From Candidatus Dietzia intestinigallinarum (GTDB taxonomy: Bacteria; Actinomycetota; Actinomycetes; Mycobacteriales; Mycobacteriaceae), in the NCBI GenBank assembly GCA_019119875.1, contig DWWG01000029.1:1-44363 (forward strand): DNA of 44,363 bases, written 5' to 3'. The notes under the pieces are model-generated. The model worked only from the letters and a program-made list of their open reading frames with translations, made no database searches and had not been told where the DNA came from. Each line of letters opens with the position of its first letter. The stretch's first letter is position 1. Of this stretch, positions 17,736-25,447 are shown piece after piece. The position numbers and the translations under genes were made by a program.

Positions 17736-18421
17736 GCGTCTCCTCCCGCTTCCCTGGGGTCCGTGGGTCGGACCGCCTTGTACCCGACGTTACGGACAGT
17801 GCCGATCAGGGACTCGTGATCCGGCCCGAGCTTGGCGCGGAGCCGCCGTACGTGCACGTCGACGGTGCGGGTGCCACCGAAGAAGTCGTACCCCCACACC
17901 TCCTGCAGGAGCTGGGCGCGGGTGAAGACCCGGCCCGGGTGCTGGCACAGGTGCTTGAGGAGCTCGAACTCCTTGTAGGTGAGGTCGAGTGGCCGGCCTC
18001 GGACGCGCGCGACGTAGGTCTCCTCGTCGATCACGAGATCGCCGACGGTGAGCAGGGTCTCGCCGCCGTCGCCGCCGCCGGCGTGCCTGGCGGCCGACAG
18101 CCGGAACCGGGCGTCGATCTCGGCGGGGCCGGTGGTGGGCAACAGGATGTCGTCGAGGCCCCAGTCGCCGCTCACCGCGATCAGTCCGCCCTCGGTGACC
18201 ACGGCGACGACGGCGAGGTCGGCCGTCCCCGCCAGGAGTCTGCACAGGGCCCGCGAGCCGGCCAGATCGGTCCGCGCGTCCACCAGGGCCAGCGCGGCGC
18301 CGGACATCTCCCCCACCGAGGAGGCCAGGGGCGGCAGGACGCGCACGGAGTGCGGGAGGAACGGCAGCGCCGGGATAACGGCCTCCGGGTCCGCCTCCAC
18401 GCTGAGGAGCACTACTTCCAT
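17732..18421 (-). CDS. glnR: GlnR-like orphan OmpR-family response regulator
   Basis: A 229-residue regulator with a receiver-like N-terminal domain (residues 1-110) and an OmpR winged helix (about 125-220). The helix domain has [32 protein letters not shown] and [16 protein letters not shown]. The receiver part is divergent, without the usual acidic pocket, and no histidine kinase gene is adjacent, as in GlnR, the nitrogen regulator of actinobacteria. The position next to mshD matches Rv0818. GAGGAAG lies 5 bases before the ATG, and a TAGTAT hexamer at about 18452-18457 is a likely -10 element. A different orphan OmpR regulator is possible but less likely. Confidence 0.85.
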   Translation of the reverse strand: MEVVLLSVEADPEAVIPALPFLPHSVRVLPPLASSVGEMSGAALALVDARTDLAGSRALCRLLAGTADLAVVAVVTEGGLIAVSGDWGLDDILLPTTGPAEIDARFRLSAARHAGGGDGGETLLTVGDLVIDEETYVARVRGRPLDLTYKEFELLKHLCQHPGRVFTRAQLLQEVWGYDFFGGTRTVDVHVRRLRAKLGPDHESLIGTVRNVGYKAVRPTDPREAGGDA

Positions 18422-18488
18422 GTCGCTTCCTCTCCGCGCGGGGACCAGACGATACTAGCGAGAGACACCGGCGAAATCGGCAATGGAG

Positions 18489-18494
18489 TAGACC
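18489..18494 (+). promoter_or_regulatory. Possible -10 hexamer of the lmeA mini-gene
   Basis: TAGACC, 8 bases before the ATG at 18503. It fits the leaderless pattern imperfectly. Confidence 0.35.
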
Positions 18495-18502
18495 TGAATC
18501 CC

Positions 18503-18541
18503 ATGAGAACGTCCCTCACCGCACCGGCCGTGATCCCGTGA
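18503..18541 (+). CDS. Possible 12-residue leader peptide overlapping lmeA
   Basis: ATG at 18503 opens a 12-codon frame (MRTSLTAPAVIP) whose TGA overlaps the GTG start of the next gene as GTGA. With the nearby TAGACC hexamer it may be a leaderless leader peptide that feeds ribosomes to the lmeA-like start, which lacks a good ribosome site. The peptide itself shows no known motif. Confidence 0.35.
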   Translation: MRTSLTAPAVIP

Positions 18542-19293
18542 GGACGCCCCGCGTCGTGCTCGCGGCGATCGCCACGGTGCTGGTCGTCGCCGGAGGCGCC
18601 TACACGGTCGACGCGGTCTCGGCGTCCCGTCTCGAGGCGGAGATCTCGGCGCGGATCGCGCCCCGGGCGCCCGGCGCGGGACCGCCGTCGGTGATGACCG
18701 GCGGACCCTTCTCGCGCTGGTCGGACTCCGACACGCTGTCCTCGGTCTCGATCCGCGCGGAGGGTGTCGAGCGGCCCGGGCTGGGGCCGGTGGACGTCGA
18801 GGCCGAGGCCGTCGACGTGCGCGTCCCCGGAGGGCGTGACGACGACGCCGACGACGACCACGGCCTGACGGCCCGGTCGGTGGTGGTCTCGGTCCAGATC
18901 ACAGGGGATTCCCTCGCGCCGGCCCTGGGGATGCGGGACGTGCTGGTCGGGGCGGCCGACGATCCTAGCCTTGCCGGCGGGACCGAACACCGGGCCCACG
19001 TCGCCGGGACGCTCATCGAGTCGGGCGAACGGGTCTCGGTGATCGTCGACCTCGTCGTCGACCCCTCCGGCGCCCACCTGGTCCCCGTGGCCCCGGCGAC
19101 CGGGCCCGGCGGGATCCCGGAACAGAACCGGGCGCTGGCGATGCGCAGCACGGCACTGACCTTCGCCCCCGACCTGCTGCCACTCGGCGTCCCGGTGGAG
19201 ACCCTCACGGTCTCCGGCGGCACCATCACCGCCGCCGGCACCGGCGGTCCCGACACCCCGCCACTCGACGGCCTCGTGCGGGACGACCTCTAG
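18538..19293 (+). CDS. DUF2993 exported protein, LmeA-like
   Basis: A 251-residue protein with an N-terminal membrane or signal helix (VVLAAIATVLVVAGGAYTV, about residues 5-23) and an extracytoplasmic body. Fold and position resemble DUF2993 proteins such as mycobacterial LmeA (Rv0817c, near glnR), a periplasmic factor needed for lipomannan elongation; the link to this gene is inferred from context and weak similarity. An Asp-rich loop (GRDDDADDDHGL) is near residue 100. GTG at 18538 overlaps a possible leader peptide by GTGA and has no clear ribosome site. Its stop codon lies inside the -10 hexamer of the next gene. Confidence 0.65.
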   Translation: MRTPRVVLAAIATVLVVAGGAYTVDAVSASRLEAEISARIAPRAPGAGPPSVMTGGPFSRWSDSDTLSSVSIRAEGVERPGLGPVDVEAEAVDVRVPGGRDDDADDDHGLTARSVVVSVQITGDSLAPALGMRDVLVGAADDPSLAGGTEHRAHVAGTLIESGERVSVIVDLVVDPSGAHLVPVAPATGPGGIPEQNRALAMRSTALTFAPDLLPLGVPVETLTVSGGTITAAGTGGPDTPPLDGLVRDDL

Positions 19294-19296
19294 ACT
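19291..19296 (+). promoter_or_regulatory. -10 hexamer of the sulfurtransferase gene, predicted leaderless
   Basis: TAGACT, then 7 bases, then ATG at 19304. Its first three bases are the stop codon of the lmeA-like gene. Confidence 0.6.
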
Positions 19297-19303
19297 CGGA
19301 CCC

Positions 19304-20134
19304 ATGAGTCGCGATGACGTACTGGTCAGCACCCGCTGGGCCGCCTCGCGCCTGGCCGACGACTCGGTGGTCTTCCTCGAGGTCGACGAGGACGTGACCG
19401 CCTACCACACCGACGGCCACATCCCCGGCGCCGTCGCGCTGAACTGGCGGACCGACCTGCAGAAGGAGTACGTCCGCGACCTGGTCGACCGCGAGCGGTT
19501 CGGCGAGCTGATGTCCGAGCGCGGCATCACCCGCGATCACACGATCGTGGTCTACGGCGGCAACCACAACTGGTTCGCCGCCTACGCCTACTGGTACCTG
19601 CGCCTCTACGGCCACGCCGACGTGCGGTTGCTCGACGGTGGCCGCATCAAGTGGGAACGCGAGCAGCTGCCGCTGGTGACCGACATCCCCCGTCGTCCGA
19701 CCACCGAGTACGTGGCCGACGAGCAGGACCTGTCGATCCGCGCGTTCCGCGACGACGTGCTGGCCGGCCTCGGCAGCGACGCCCTGGTGGACGTGCGCTC
19801 GGTGGACGAGTTCACCGGACGCCTCTCGGCCCCGGCCGGGCTGCCGCAGGAGGGTGGACGCCAGCGCGGGCACATCCCCGGCGCCGTGAGCGTGCCGTGG
19901 AACCGGGCCGTCACCCGCGACGGCACCTTCCGCTCCGACGAGGAACTGCGCCGCATCTACGCCGACCTGCTCGCCGATCCGGACCGCCGCGTGGTGGCCT
20001 ACTGCCGGATCGGCGAGCGGTCCAGCCACACCTGGTTCGTGCTGCACGAGCTGCTCGGCCGACCCAACGTCGTCAACTACGACGGCAGCTGGGTCGAGTA
20101 CGGATCACTCATCGGCGTCCCGGTCGAGCGCTGA
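19304..20134 (+). CDS. Thiosulfate sulfurtransferase (tandem rhodanese)
   Basis: Transfers sulfane sulfur from thiosulfate or a similar donor to cyanide or thiol acceptors. The 276-residue protein has two rhodanese domains. The first (residues 5-130) lacks a catalytic Cys (VYGGNHNWFAAYAYW), and the second carries the active loop YCRIGERSSH with Cys234. It resembles CysA2/CysA3 of M. tuberculosis (Rv0815c) in length and place. The small sseC gene that follows cysA2 there is not present. Start at 19304 is supported by TAGACT 7 bases upstream. Confidence 0.92.
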   Translation: MSRDDVLVSTRWAASRLADDSVVFLEVDEDVTAYHTDGHIPGAVALNWRTDLQKEYVRDLVDRERFGELMSERGITRDHTIVVYGGNHNWFAAYAYWYLRLYGHADVRLLDGGRIKWEREQLPLVTDIPRRPTTEYVADEQDLSIRAFRDDVLAGLGSDALVDVRSVDEFTGRLSAPAGLPQEGGRQRGHIPGAVSVPWNRAVTRDGTFRSDEELRRIYADLLADPDRRVVAYCRIGERSSHTWFVLHELLGRPNVVNYDGSWVEYGSLIGVPVER

Positions 20135-20173
20135 CGGCCCGCGCCGCCCGACCCCCCGGGGCCTGCCGAGGAC

Positions 20174-20179
20174 TACGCT
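20174..20179 (+). promoter_or_regulatory. -10 hexamer of the unknown exported gene, predicted leaderless
   Basis: TACGCT, then 7 bases, then ATG at 20187. Confidence 0.55.
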
Positions 20180-20186
20180 TGAGGGC

Positions 20187-20687
20187 ATGTCTCTGGTGTC
20201 CAGGACGCTCGGCATGGCCGGGCGCGTAGCCGTTGTCGCCGTCGGTGCCTCCGTGGCCTCCGCCGTGCTCGTGGGTCTCGACCAGCGCCGGGGCGCCGTC
20301 CCCGCGATCCCCGATCACCCCGGCCCGTACTCGCCACAGGAGCGCGAGGCCGCCGTCCGGACCTACCTCACCGCCCTCACGCTGCCGGCCGCCGCCTTCC
20401 GGGTGCCGTTCGCCGAGGACTGCGTGCGGCGCGAGAACGGCCTCCGCACCGGGTTCGGGGCCACCCACCTGCGGTGGGACCTGCACCTCCACCTGCAGTA
20501 CTCCGCCATCCGCGAACTGCGGGACATCGAGATCACCGTCGACCCGCCCGGCCGCGAGGGGATCGTGCTGGCGGAATTCACCATCGTCACCGTCGTGGGC
20601 CTGACCGCGCGCGTGCGCGAGGAGTTCACCGTGCCCGCCGAGGACTGCCTCATCCACGCGATCGACGCCCGCATCTCCCTGGGCTGA
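20187..20687 (+). CDS. Unknown protein with N-terminal membrane anchor
   Basis: 166 residues, function not recognised. One hydrophobic helix (about residues 8-28, GMAGRVAVVAVGASVASAVLVGL) suggests a membrane anchor or uncleaved signal. The rest is soluble, mixed in charge, with two Cys (in EDCVRRENG and AEDCLIHAI) that could form a disulfide outside the cell. TACGCT 7 bases upstream supports the start. It lies between the sulfurtransferase gene and the mini-membrane-protein/nitrobindin pair, all on plus, but each has its own -10 hexamer. Confidence 0.8.
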   Translation: MSLVSRTLGMAGRVAVVAVGASVASAVLVGLDQRRGAVPAIPDHPGPYSPQEREAAVRTYLTALTLPAAAFRVPFAEDCVRRENGLRTGFGATHLRWDLHLHLQYSAIRELRDIEITVDPPGREGIVLAEFTIVTVVGLTARVREEFTVPAEDCLIHAIDARISLG

Positions 20688-20807
20688 ACCCCGCGCCGGG
20701 CCGGATCACCACCCGCCCGCGCCCGGATGTGCCCGCGCCCGGGACGCCGGCACCCCCTCGGGCGGGACTTGTGGGACGCGGAGGCGCGGCCCGGTGCGAC
20801 TCGGGGT

Positions 20808-20813
20808 TAGGAT
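20808..20813 (+). promoter_or_regulatory. -10 hexamer of the 32-residue membrane peptide gene, predicted leaderless
   Basis: TAGGAT, then 7 bases, then ATG at 20821. Confidence 0.6.
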
Positions 20814-20820
20814 TGGGACC

Positions 20821-20919
20821 ATGGTGCTCTTCTTCGAGATCCTCCTCGTCCTCTGCACGCTGGCCATCCTGTGGGCCACCTGCTACATCGTCTACCGCAC
20901 GGTCACCGACGAGTCGTGA
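20821..20919 (+). CDS. 32-residue single-pass membrane peptide, coupled to nitrobindin-like gene
   Basis: A small gene encoding MVLFFEILLVLCTLAILW followed by ATCYIVYRTVTDES: one hydrophobic helix covering most of the peptide and a short charged tail. It starts 7 bases after TAGGAT and its TGA overlaps the GTG of the next gene (GTGA). That frame arrangement and promoter strongly suggest it is translated and drives the downstream gene. Function unknown; it may act only as a coupling leader or be a true membrane peptide. Confidence 0.7.
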   Translation: MVLFFEILLVLCTLAILWATCYIVYRTVTDES

Positions 20920-21605
20920 CGGACAGCGGCCAGACCAACGCCGGGGACCCCACGCCGTCCACCCCTGAGGGGGGAGACGGCCCGACGGTCGTGCCCGGTT
21001 CCGGAAACGCCGCCGTCGACGCCGCTGTCCAGCGGTCCGAGCAGACGGCCGGCCGTAACATCACGCCGTTCTCCGAACTGCCTGTCGCCGAGGACACGGC
21101 GAACCTGCGCTTCGGCCCGGACCTGCACCCCGGACTGCTCGCCCTGCTGCCCCTCGTGGGCGTCTGGGAGGGCGAGGGCGAGGCGGACACCGAAGACCGC
21201 GGCCAGCACCGCTTCGGGCAGCAGATCATCGTCTCCCACGACGGGGAGAACTACCTGACCTGGTCCTCCCGCGCCTGGACCTTCGACTCGGGGGGCGCCG
21301 TGGACGCCGCCGCCTACCGCGAGTCCGGCTACTGGCGGATCTCCGAGGACGACCAGCTCGAGTTCCTCGTCTCCCACGCCTCCGGCGTGATCGAGATGTA
21401 CTACGGCAAACCGCTCACCCAGTCGGCGTGGGAGATGTCCACCGACGTGGTCATGTCCTCCCCCACCGGCCCGCGCATGGGCGCCGCCAAGCGCATCTAC
21501 GGGATCGTCGAGGGCGGCGACCTCGGGTGGGTCGAAGAGCGCGTCCACCCGGACAAGGGCCTCGTCCCGCGGCTGTCGGCGCGGCTGCGTCGCGTCGCCG
21601 GCTGA
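20916..21605 (+). CDS. Nitrobindin-like beta-barrel protein (Rv0813c-like)
   Basis: 229 residues. About 60 N-terminal residues are low-complexity; then comes the nitrobindin/FABP-like barrel with LLPLVGVWEGEGEAD, FGQQIIVSHDGENYLTWSS, GVIEMYYGKPLTQSAWEM and AKRIYGIVEGGDLGWVEERV. Nitrobindins bind ferric heme through a His in a C-terminal HL-type motif. Here the matching segment reads GLVPRLSARL, with Arg where the His is expected, so heme binding may be lost or use another residue. GTG at 20916 is set by the GTGA overlap with the upstream mini-gene. It converges on pabC. Confidence 0.85.
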   Translation: MTDSGQTNAGDPTPSTPEGGDGPTVVPGSGNAAVDAAVQRSEQTAGRNITPFSELPVAEDTANLRFGPDLHPGLLALLPLVGVWEGEGEADTEDRGQHRFGQQIIVSHDGENYLTWSSRAWTFDSGGAVDAAAYRESGYWRISEDDQLEFLVSHASGVIEMYYGKPLTQSAWEMSTDVVMSSPTGPRMGAAKRIYGIVEGGDLGWVEERVHPDKGLVPRLSARLRRVAG

Positions 21606-21654
21606 GACACCCCGCGGCCACCGGCAGGGCCGCCGGGCACCGTCCCCGCCCCTC

Positions 21655-22563
21655 TCAGGGGCGACCCACCGCCCGGTCCACGAGCCTCGCCACGTCGACA
21701 CCGGGCACCGTGCTCGGCAGGGCCACCCCGTCGATCCGGCGCACGCGCGCGGCCAACGTCACCGACGACACCAACCACACCGCATCCGCGGCCAGCAGGT
21801 CCGCCACCAGCAGCCGCTCCCGCCGTACGGTCACTCCCGCCTGCCGCGCGACGGCCGTCATCGCGCCCAGCGTCGTGCCCTCGAGGATCCCCACCTCCTG
21901 CGGCGGGCTGAGCAACTCCCCCGCACGCTCGATCACCACGGTCGACCGGGGCCCCTCCAGGACCTCCCCCTCGGAGGACACGTAGACCACGTCGTCGAAA
22001 CCGTTCGCGGCCGCATGGCGCACCGCCGCCATGTTCGTCGCATACGAGAGCGTCTTGGACCCCAGCAGCAGCCACGGTGCCGAATCCGCGACGTCGGAGG
22101 CGAACCCGCGGATCAGGACCGTCACCGCGACCCCCTCCGCGCGCGCCCGCAGCACCTGCGGCCCCACCGGCCCCACCGTGATGTAGGCCGTCTCCGGACC
22201 ACCGCGCTCCGGGCCACGTGAGAGCACCAACCGGAGCACGCCCTCGGACTCCGCGCCCCACTCGCGCGTGGCCATCCCGATCCCGGCGAGCCACTCCTGC
22301 TCGTCCGGGCCCGTCAGCTCCAGCGCGGCCGCGGACCTGCCCAGCCGGGCCAGGTGGCGCTCCGGCTTGGCCGCGCGACCACCCACCACCAGAAGCGTCT
22401 CGAAACAGCCGTCGCCACGCACCGCCGCCAGATCGTCGGCCAGCAGCAGCGGCTCGTCCGCCGGATGGACCCGGGGCCGCCTGCCGGCCGGGCCGCCCGC
22501 CACGAGAACGACCACCCTCCGCGCGTCCGGCCGCGCCGCTCCCTCACCCGCTGCAGTGCCCAT
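21655..22563 (-). CDS. pabC: Class IV aminotransferase, aminodeoxychorismate lyase-like (PabC)
   Basis: PLP enzyme of the branched-chain aminotransferase/PabC fold. The expected reaction is release of pyruvate from 4-amino-4-deoxychorismate to give p-aminobenzoate for folate. The 302-residue protein has the PLP lysine in GSKTLSYATNM (Lys170), then EGPRSTVVIE and VGILEGTTLGAM, which bind the cofactor phosphate. D-amino acid or branched-chain aminotransferase activity cannot be excluded. TAGTGT is 7 bases before the ATG. It is divergent from ygfZ over only 38 bases, the same pairing I recall for Rv0812/Rv0811c. Confidence 0.87.
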   Translation of the reverse strand: MGTAAGEGAARPDARRVVVLVAGGPAGRRPRVHPADEPLLLADDLAAVRGDGCFETLLVVGGRAAKPERHLARLGRSAAALELTGPDEQEWLAGIGMATREWGAESEGVLRLVLSRGPERGGPETAYITVGPVGPQVLRARAEGVAVTVLIRGFASDVADSAPWLLLGSKTLSYATNMAAVRHAAANGFDDVVYVSSEGEVLEGPRSTVVIERAGELLSPPQEVGILEGTTLGAMTAVARQAGVTVRRERLLVADLLAADAVWLVSSVTLAARVRRIDGVALPSTVPGVDVARLVDRAVGRP

Positions 22564-22570
22564 ACGAGCA

Positions 22571-22576
22571 ACACTA
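22571..22576 (-). promoter_or_regulatory. -10 hexamer of pabC, predicted leaderless
   Basis: TAGTGT on minus, 7 bases before the ATG at 22563. Confidence 0.6.
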
Positions 22577-22588
22577 CGGCGAGGTACG

Positions 22589-22594
22589 TAGACT
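22589..22594 (+). promoter_or_regulatory. -10 hexamer of ygfZ, predicted leaderless
   Basis: TAGACT, 7 bases before the GTG at 22602. Only 12 bases separate it from the pabC hexamer on the other strand. Confidence 0.6.
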
Positions 22595-22601
22595 CGCGAT
22601 C

Positions 22602-23765
22602 GTGAACGTCCCTGCTGTGCCCGACCGGATCGAAAGTGACTACCGGAGCCCGATTCTGGACAAGCCCGGCGCGGTGGACGCGGACAGCGCCTCCCCCGAC
22701 TCCGGGATCCCGTTCCACTACGGGGACCCGCTCGGCGAGCAACGGGCCGCCGGGTCGGGATGGGTGGTCATCGACCGCTCCCACCGCGACACCCTGACGA
22801 TCGGCGGCGGTGAGCGACTGACCTGGCTCGAGGGGTTCGTCTCCCAACACGTGTCCGAGCTCGGCGACGGCGCCGGGGCGGAGACGCTGATCCTGGACGC
22901 CAACGGTCGCGTCGAACACCACGCGGTGCTGGCGGATCTCGACGGCACGCTGGTCGTGGACACCGAACGCGGGCGCGGCAGGCCCCTGCTCGACTTCCTC
23001 ACCAAGATGGTGTTCTGGGCCGACGCCGCGCCCGCGGAATCAGACCTCGCCGTGCTCACGCTGGCCGGAGCCGGACTGCCGGAGACGCTGACCGCACCCG
23101 ACGGCACCGAGTTCGCCCTGCCCACCGGGGACTACTCGAGCATCGCGCTGCCGGGCGGGGGTCTCGCCCGCCGCACGCCGTGGCCGCTGGACGGCGCGGT
23201 CGACCTGCTGATCCCCCGCCCGGGGCTGGTCGCCTGGTTCGACGCCGCCGTGGCCGCGGGGGCCCGCCCCGCCGGATCGTGGGCCTACGAGGCGCTGCGT
23301 GTCGCGGACACCACCCCGGTGCGGGGCCGCATCGGGGTGGACACCGACGGAAAGACCATCCCGCACGAGGTGCCCACCTGGATCGGCGACGTGACCGAGC
23401 GCGGCGCCGTGCACCTCGAGAAGGGCTGCTACCGCGGCCAGGAGACCGTCTCCCGCGTGCACAATCTGGGCCGCTCGCCGCGCGTGCTGGTCCGGCTGCA
23501 CCTGGACGGATCCGGCGGCGACGACACGGTGGTCACCGGCGCCGAGGTCCGCTCCGGCGGACGGTCGGTGGGCCGCGTCGGCACCGTGGTCCAGCACCAC
23601 GAGTACGGCCCCGTCGCGCTGGCCCTGCTCAGGCGCGCCGTCCCCCCGGAGGCCGAGTTGGAGATCGACGGTGTGGCCGCCGCGATCGACCCCGACACCT
23701 ACCCCCGGGAGTCCGGCCCGCAGGCCGGCCGCGAGGCGGTCAAGCGGCTCCGCGGCCAGGCGTAG
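22602..23765 (+). CDS. ygfZ: Folate-binding protein YgfZ/GcvT-like
   Basis: Tetrahydrofolate-binding paralogue of the glycine-cleavage T protein that helps assemble or repair Fe-S enzymes. The 387-residue product carries the diagnostic KGCYRGQE motif with Cys276. The GcvT-like N-terminal domain has the WLEGFVSQHVSEL and ILDANGRVEHHAVL blocks, and a C-terminal beta-barrel follows. The GTG start is chosen from the TAGACT hexamer 7 bases upstream; the longer open frame crosses pabC. Pairing with pabC puts two folate-linked genes back to back. Confidence 0.92.
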   Translation: MNVPAVPDRIESDYRSPILDKPGAVDADSASPDSGIPFHYGDPLGEQRAAGSGWVVIDRSHRDTLTIGGGERLTWLEGFVSQHVSELGDGAGAETLILDANGRVEHHAVLADLDGTLVVDTERGRGRPLLDFLTKMVFWADAAPAESDLAVLTLAGAGLPETLTAPDGTEFALPTGDYSSIALPGGGLARRTPWPLDGAVDLLIPRPGLVAWFDAAVAAGARPAGSWAYEALRVADTTPVRGRIGVDTDGKTIPHEVPTWIGDVTERGAVHLEKGCYRGQETVSRVHNLGRSPRVLVRLHLDGSGGDDTVVTGAEVRSGGRSVGRVGTVVQHHEYGPVALALLRRAVPPEAELEIDGVAAAIDPDTYPRESGPQAGREAVKRLRGQA

Positions 23766-24073
23766 TACCTTCTGGGACCCCGGCGGGCGGTTCCGGGCCC
23801 CACACGGCCGCTTCCCGGCCGTTGCACACCAGCCTGGGACTTCGGGCTCCGACCGCCCGTCGCGAACCACCGGGAACCTGCATCAGCGCCCCCGCGTCAA
23901 CACCCCACCCACCCAGGCGTTCCGGCGCCGGGAAACCACCGGATGTGACGGGCCCCTCGACACCCGGGCGGACAATCCGCGCCGGGCACGCTATCCTGTG
24001 CTCAGGCACATACTCACACTTGCGATGGGCACCCCCGAGGTCGCCCAGCACCGTTTCCGAGGGGGTCAGGTCA
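23766..24073. other. Intergenic region before the DUF3073 gene, with promoter
   Basis: 308 bases with no supported gene. The last 110 hold a promoter-like pair and a leader of about 70 bases, annotated separately. The first part has only short GC palindromes, for example ACGGCC/GGCCGT near 23807. Confidence 0.5.
23969..23997 (+). promoter_or_regulatory. Promoter of the DUF3073 gene
   Basis: CGGACA (23969-23974), 17 bases, TATCCT (23992-23997). Predicted start near 24004, giving a leader of about 70 bases. ACCCCC at 24031-24036 can pair with GGGGGT at 24061-24066, which covers the ribosome binding region. Confidence 0.5.
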
Positions 24074-24253
24074 ATGGGCCGAGGCCGCGCGAAGGCGAAG
24101 CAGACCAAGGTCGCTCGCGAACTGAAGTACAACACTCCGCAGACGGATCTCGAACGTCTCCAGCAGGAGTTGTCGGGAGGACGGCAGTCCACCCGGGTCG
24201 ACGAGGACGACGACTCGTACGCGTCGTGGTCCGACAGCGACTCACGGTACTGA
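24074..24253 (+). CDS. DUF3073 family small protein
   Basis: A 59-residue protein conserved in actinobacteria (Rv0810c position), function unknown. The N terminus is basic (MGRGRAKAKQTKVARELKY), the middle has NTPQTDLERLQQEL, and the end is acidic and Ser-rich (DEDDDSYASWSDSDSRY). This split charge is typical of the family. The G-rich stretch at 24061-24066 is the only ribosome-site candidate. A strong hairpin follows the stop, suggesting a single-gene transcript. Confidence 0.9.
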   Translation: MGRGRAKAKQTKVARELKYNTPQTDLERLQQELSGGRQSTRVDEDDDSYASWSDSDSRY

Positions 24254-24273
24254 TCGCACACTCGACTACGCGC

Positions 24274-24316
24274 ACGAGCGCCGGGCATCACCACCCAGGT
24301 GATGCCCGGCGCTCGT
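24274..24316. terminator. Bidirectional terminator hairpin between the DUF3073 gene and purM
   Basis: Perfect 19-bp stem (24274-24292 with 24298-24316), loop ACCCA, 20 bases after the DUF3073 stop and 15 bases beyond the purM end on the other strand. Confidence 0.85.
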
Positions 24317-24331
24317 CTGCCCGCGCAGGCG

Positions 24332-25411
24332 TCAGAAGCGGGCGTGCGAGCCCTCGAGGACGACGCGGGGCGAGTCGGCGTCGTCGCACTTCTCCACCCG
24401 GCCGATCACCCAGTTGTCCACGTGCCGCGCCGTCAGCACCGCCTGGGCCCGGTCCACGTCCTCGGCGGGCAGCACGGCCACCATCCCGACGCCCATGTTG
24501 AACGTGCGCTCCATCTCGGCCTGCTCGACGCGGCCGTGATGGGCGATCGTGCCGAACACCGCCGGCACCTGCCAGCGGCCGCGGTCCAGACGGGCCACCA
24601 GGCCCCGCGGCATGACACGGGCCAGGTTCTCGGCCAGACCGCCCCCGGTGACATGGCTGAACACACGCACATCGGTCTCGGCGATCAGGCTCAGACAGTC
24701 GAGGGCGTAGATGCGGGTGGGCTCGAGGAGCTCCTCCCCCAGGGAGCGGCCGAACTCCTCGACGTGGCCCTCGAGCGGCAGCCGGGCGAGGTCCAGCAGC
24801 ACGTGGCGGGCCAGCGAGTAGCCGTTCGAGTGCAGGCCCGAGGAGGCCATGCCGACGATCACATCGCCGGGCCTGACGTTCTCCGCCTGCAGGACCTCGT
24901 CGGCCTCGACGATGCCGACACCGGTCGCTGAGATGTCGTACTCTCCCGGTGCCATGAGACCCGGGTGTTCGGCCGTCTCACCGCCGAGCAGGGCGCAGCC
25001 CGCCTGGACACAGCCCTCGGCGATCCCCTCGACGATACTGGCGACGTGCTCGGGCACGACCTTGCCGATCGCGATGTAGTCCTGCAGGAACAACGGCTCG
25101 GCGCCGCACACGACCAGGTCGTCCACCACCATCGCCACCAGGTCGATACCGACCGTGTTGTGGATGTCCATCGCCTGGGCGACCGCGATCTTGGTGCCGA
25201 CGCCGTCCGTGGACGACGCCAACAGCGGCTGCCGGTAGGTGTTCTTCAGTGAGAACAGGCCGGCGAAACCCCCGAGACCTCCCGTCACCTCCGGCCGGGT
25301 CGCCCGCTTGGCGTGCGGGGCGAACAGCTCGACGGCGCGCTCACCGGCGTCGATGTCGACACCGGCGGCGGCGTACGACGCGCCTTCGGGGAGGTGAGAG
25401 TTCTCGGTCAT
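24332..25411 (-). CDS. purM: Phosphoribosylformylglycinamidine cyclo-ligase PurM
   Basis: Fifth step of de novo purine synthesis: ATP-dependent ring closure of FGAM to AIR. The 359-residue protein has the PurM signatures YAAAGVDIDAGERAVE, LASSTDGVGTKI, DLVVCGAEPLFLQDYI and GCALLGGETAEHPG, and the HVTGGGLAENLARV block. Length is normal. GAGGAG lies 6 bases before the ATG. It follows purF by 36 bases, so purF-purM is a two-gene operon. Confidence 0.96.
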   Translation of the reverse strand: MTENSHLPEGASYAAAGVDIDAGERAVELFAPHAKRATRPEVTGGLGGFAGLFSLKNTYRQPLLASSTDGVGTKIAVAQAMDIHNTVGIDLVAMVVDDLVVCGAEPLFLQDYIAIGKVVPEHVASIVEGIAEGCVQAGCALLGGETAEHPGLMAPGEYDISATGVGIVEADEVLQAENVRPGDVIVGMASSGLHSNGYSLARHVLLDLARLPLEGHVEEFGRSLGEELLEPTRIYALDCLSLIAETDVRVFSHVTGGGLAENLARVMPRGLVARLDRGRWQVPAVFGTIAHHGRVEQAEMERTFNMGVGMVAVLPAEDVDRAQAVLTARHVDNWVIGRVEKCDDADSPRVVLEGSHARF

Positions 25412-25447
25412 GTGTTTCTCCTCGTGGGCCCCGCCTCGGGTGCCCGG

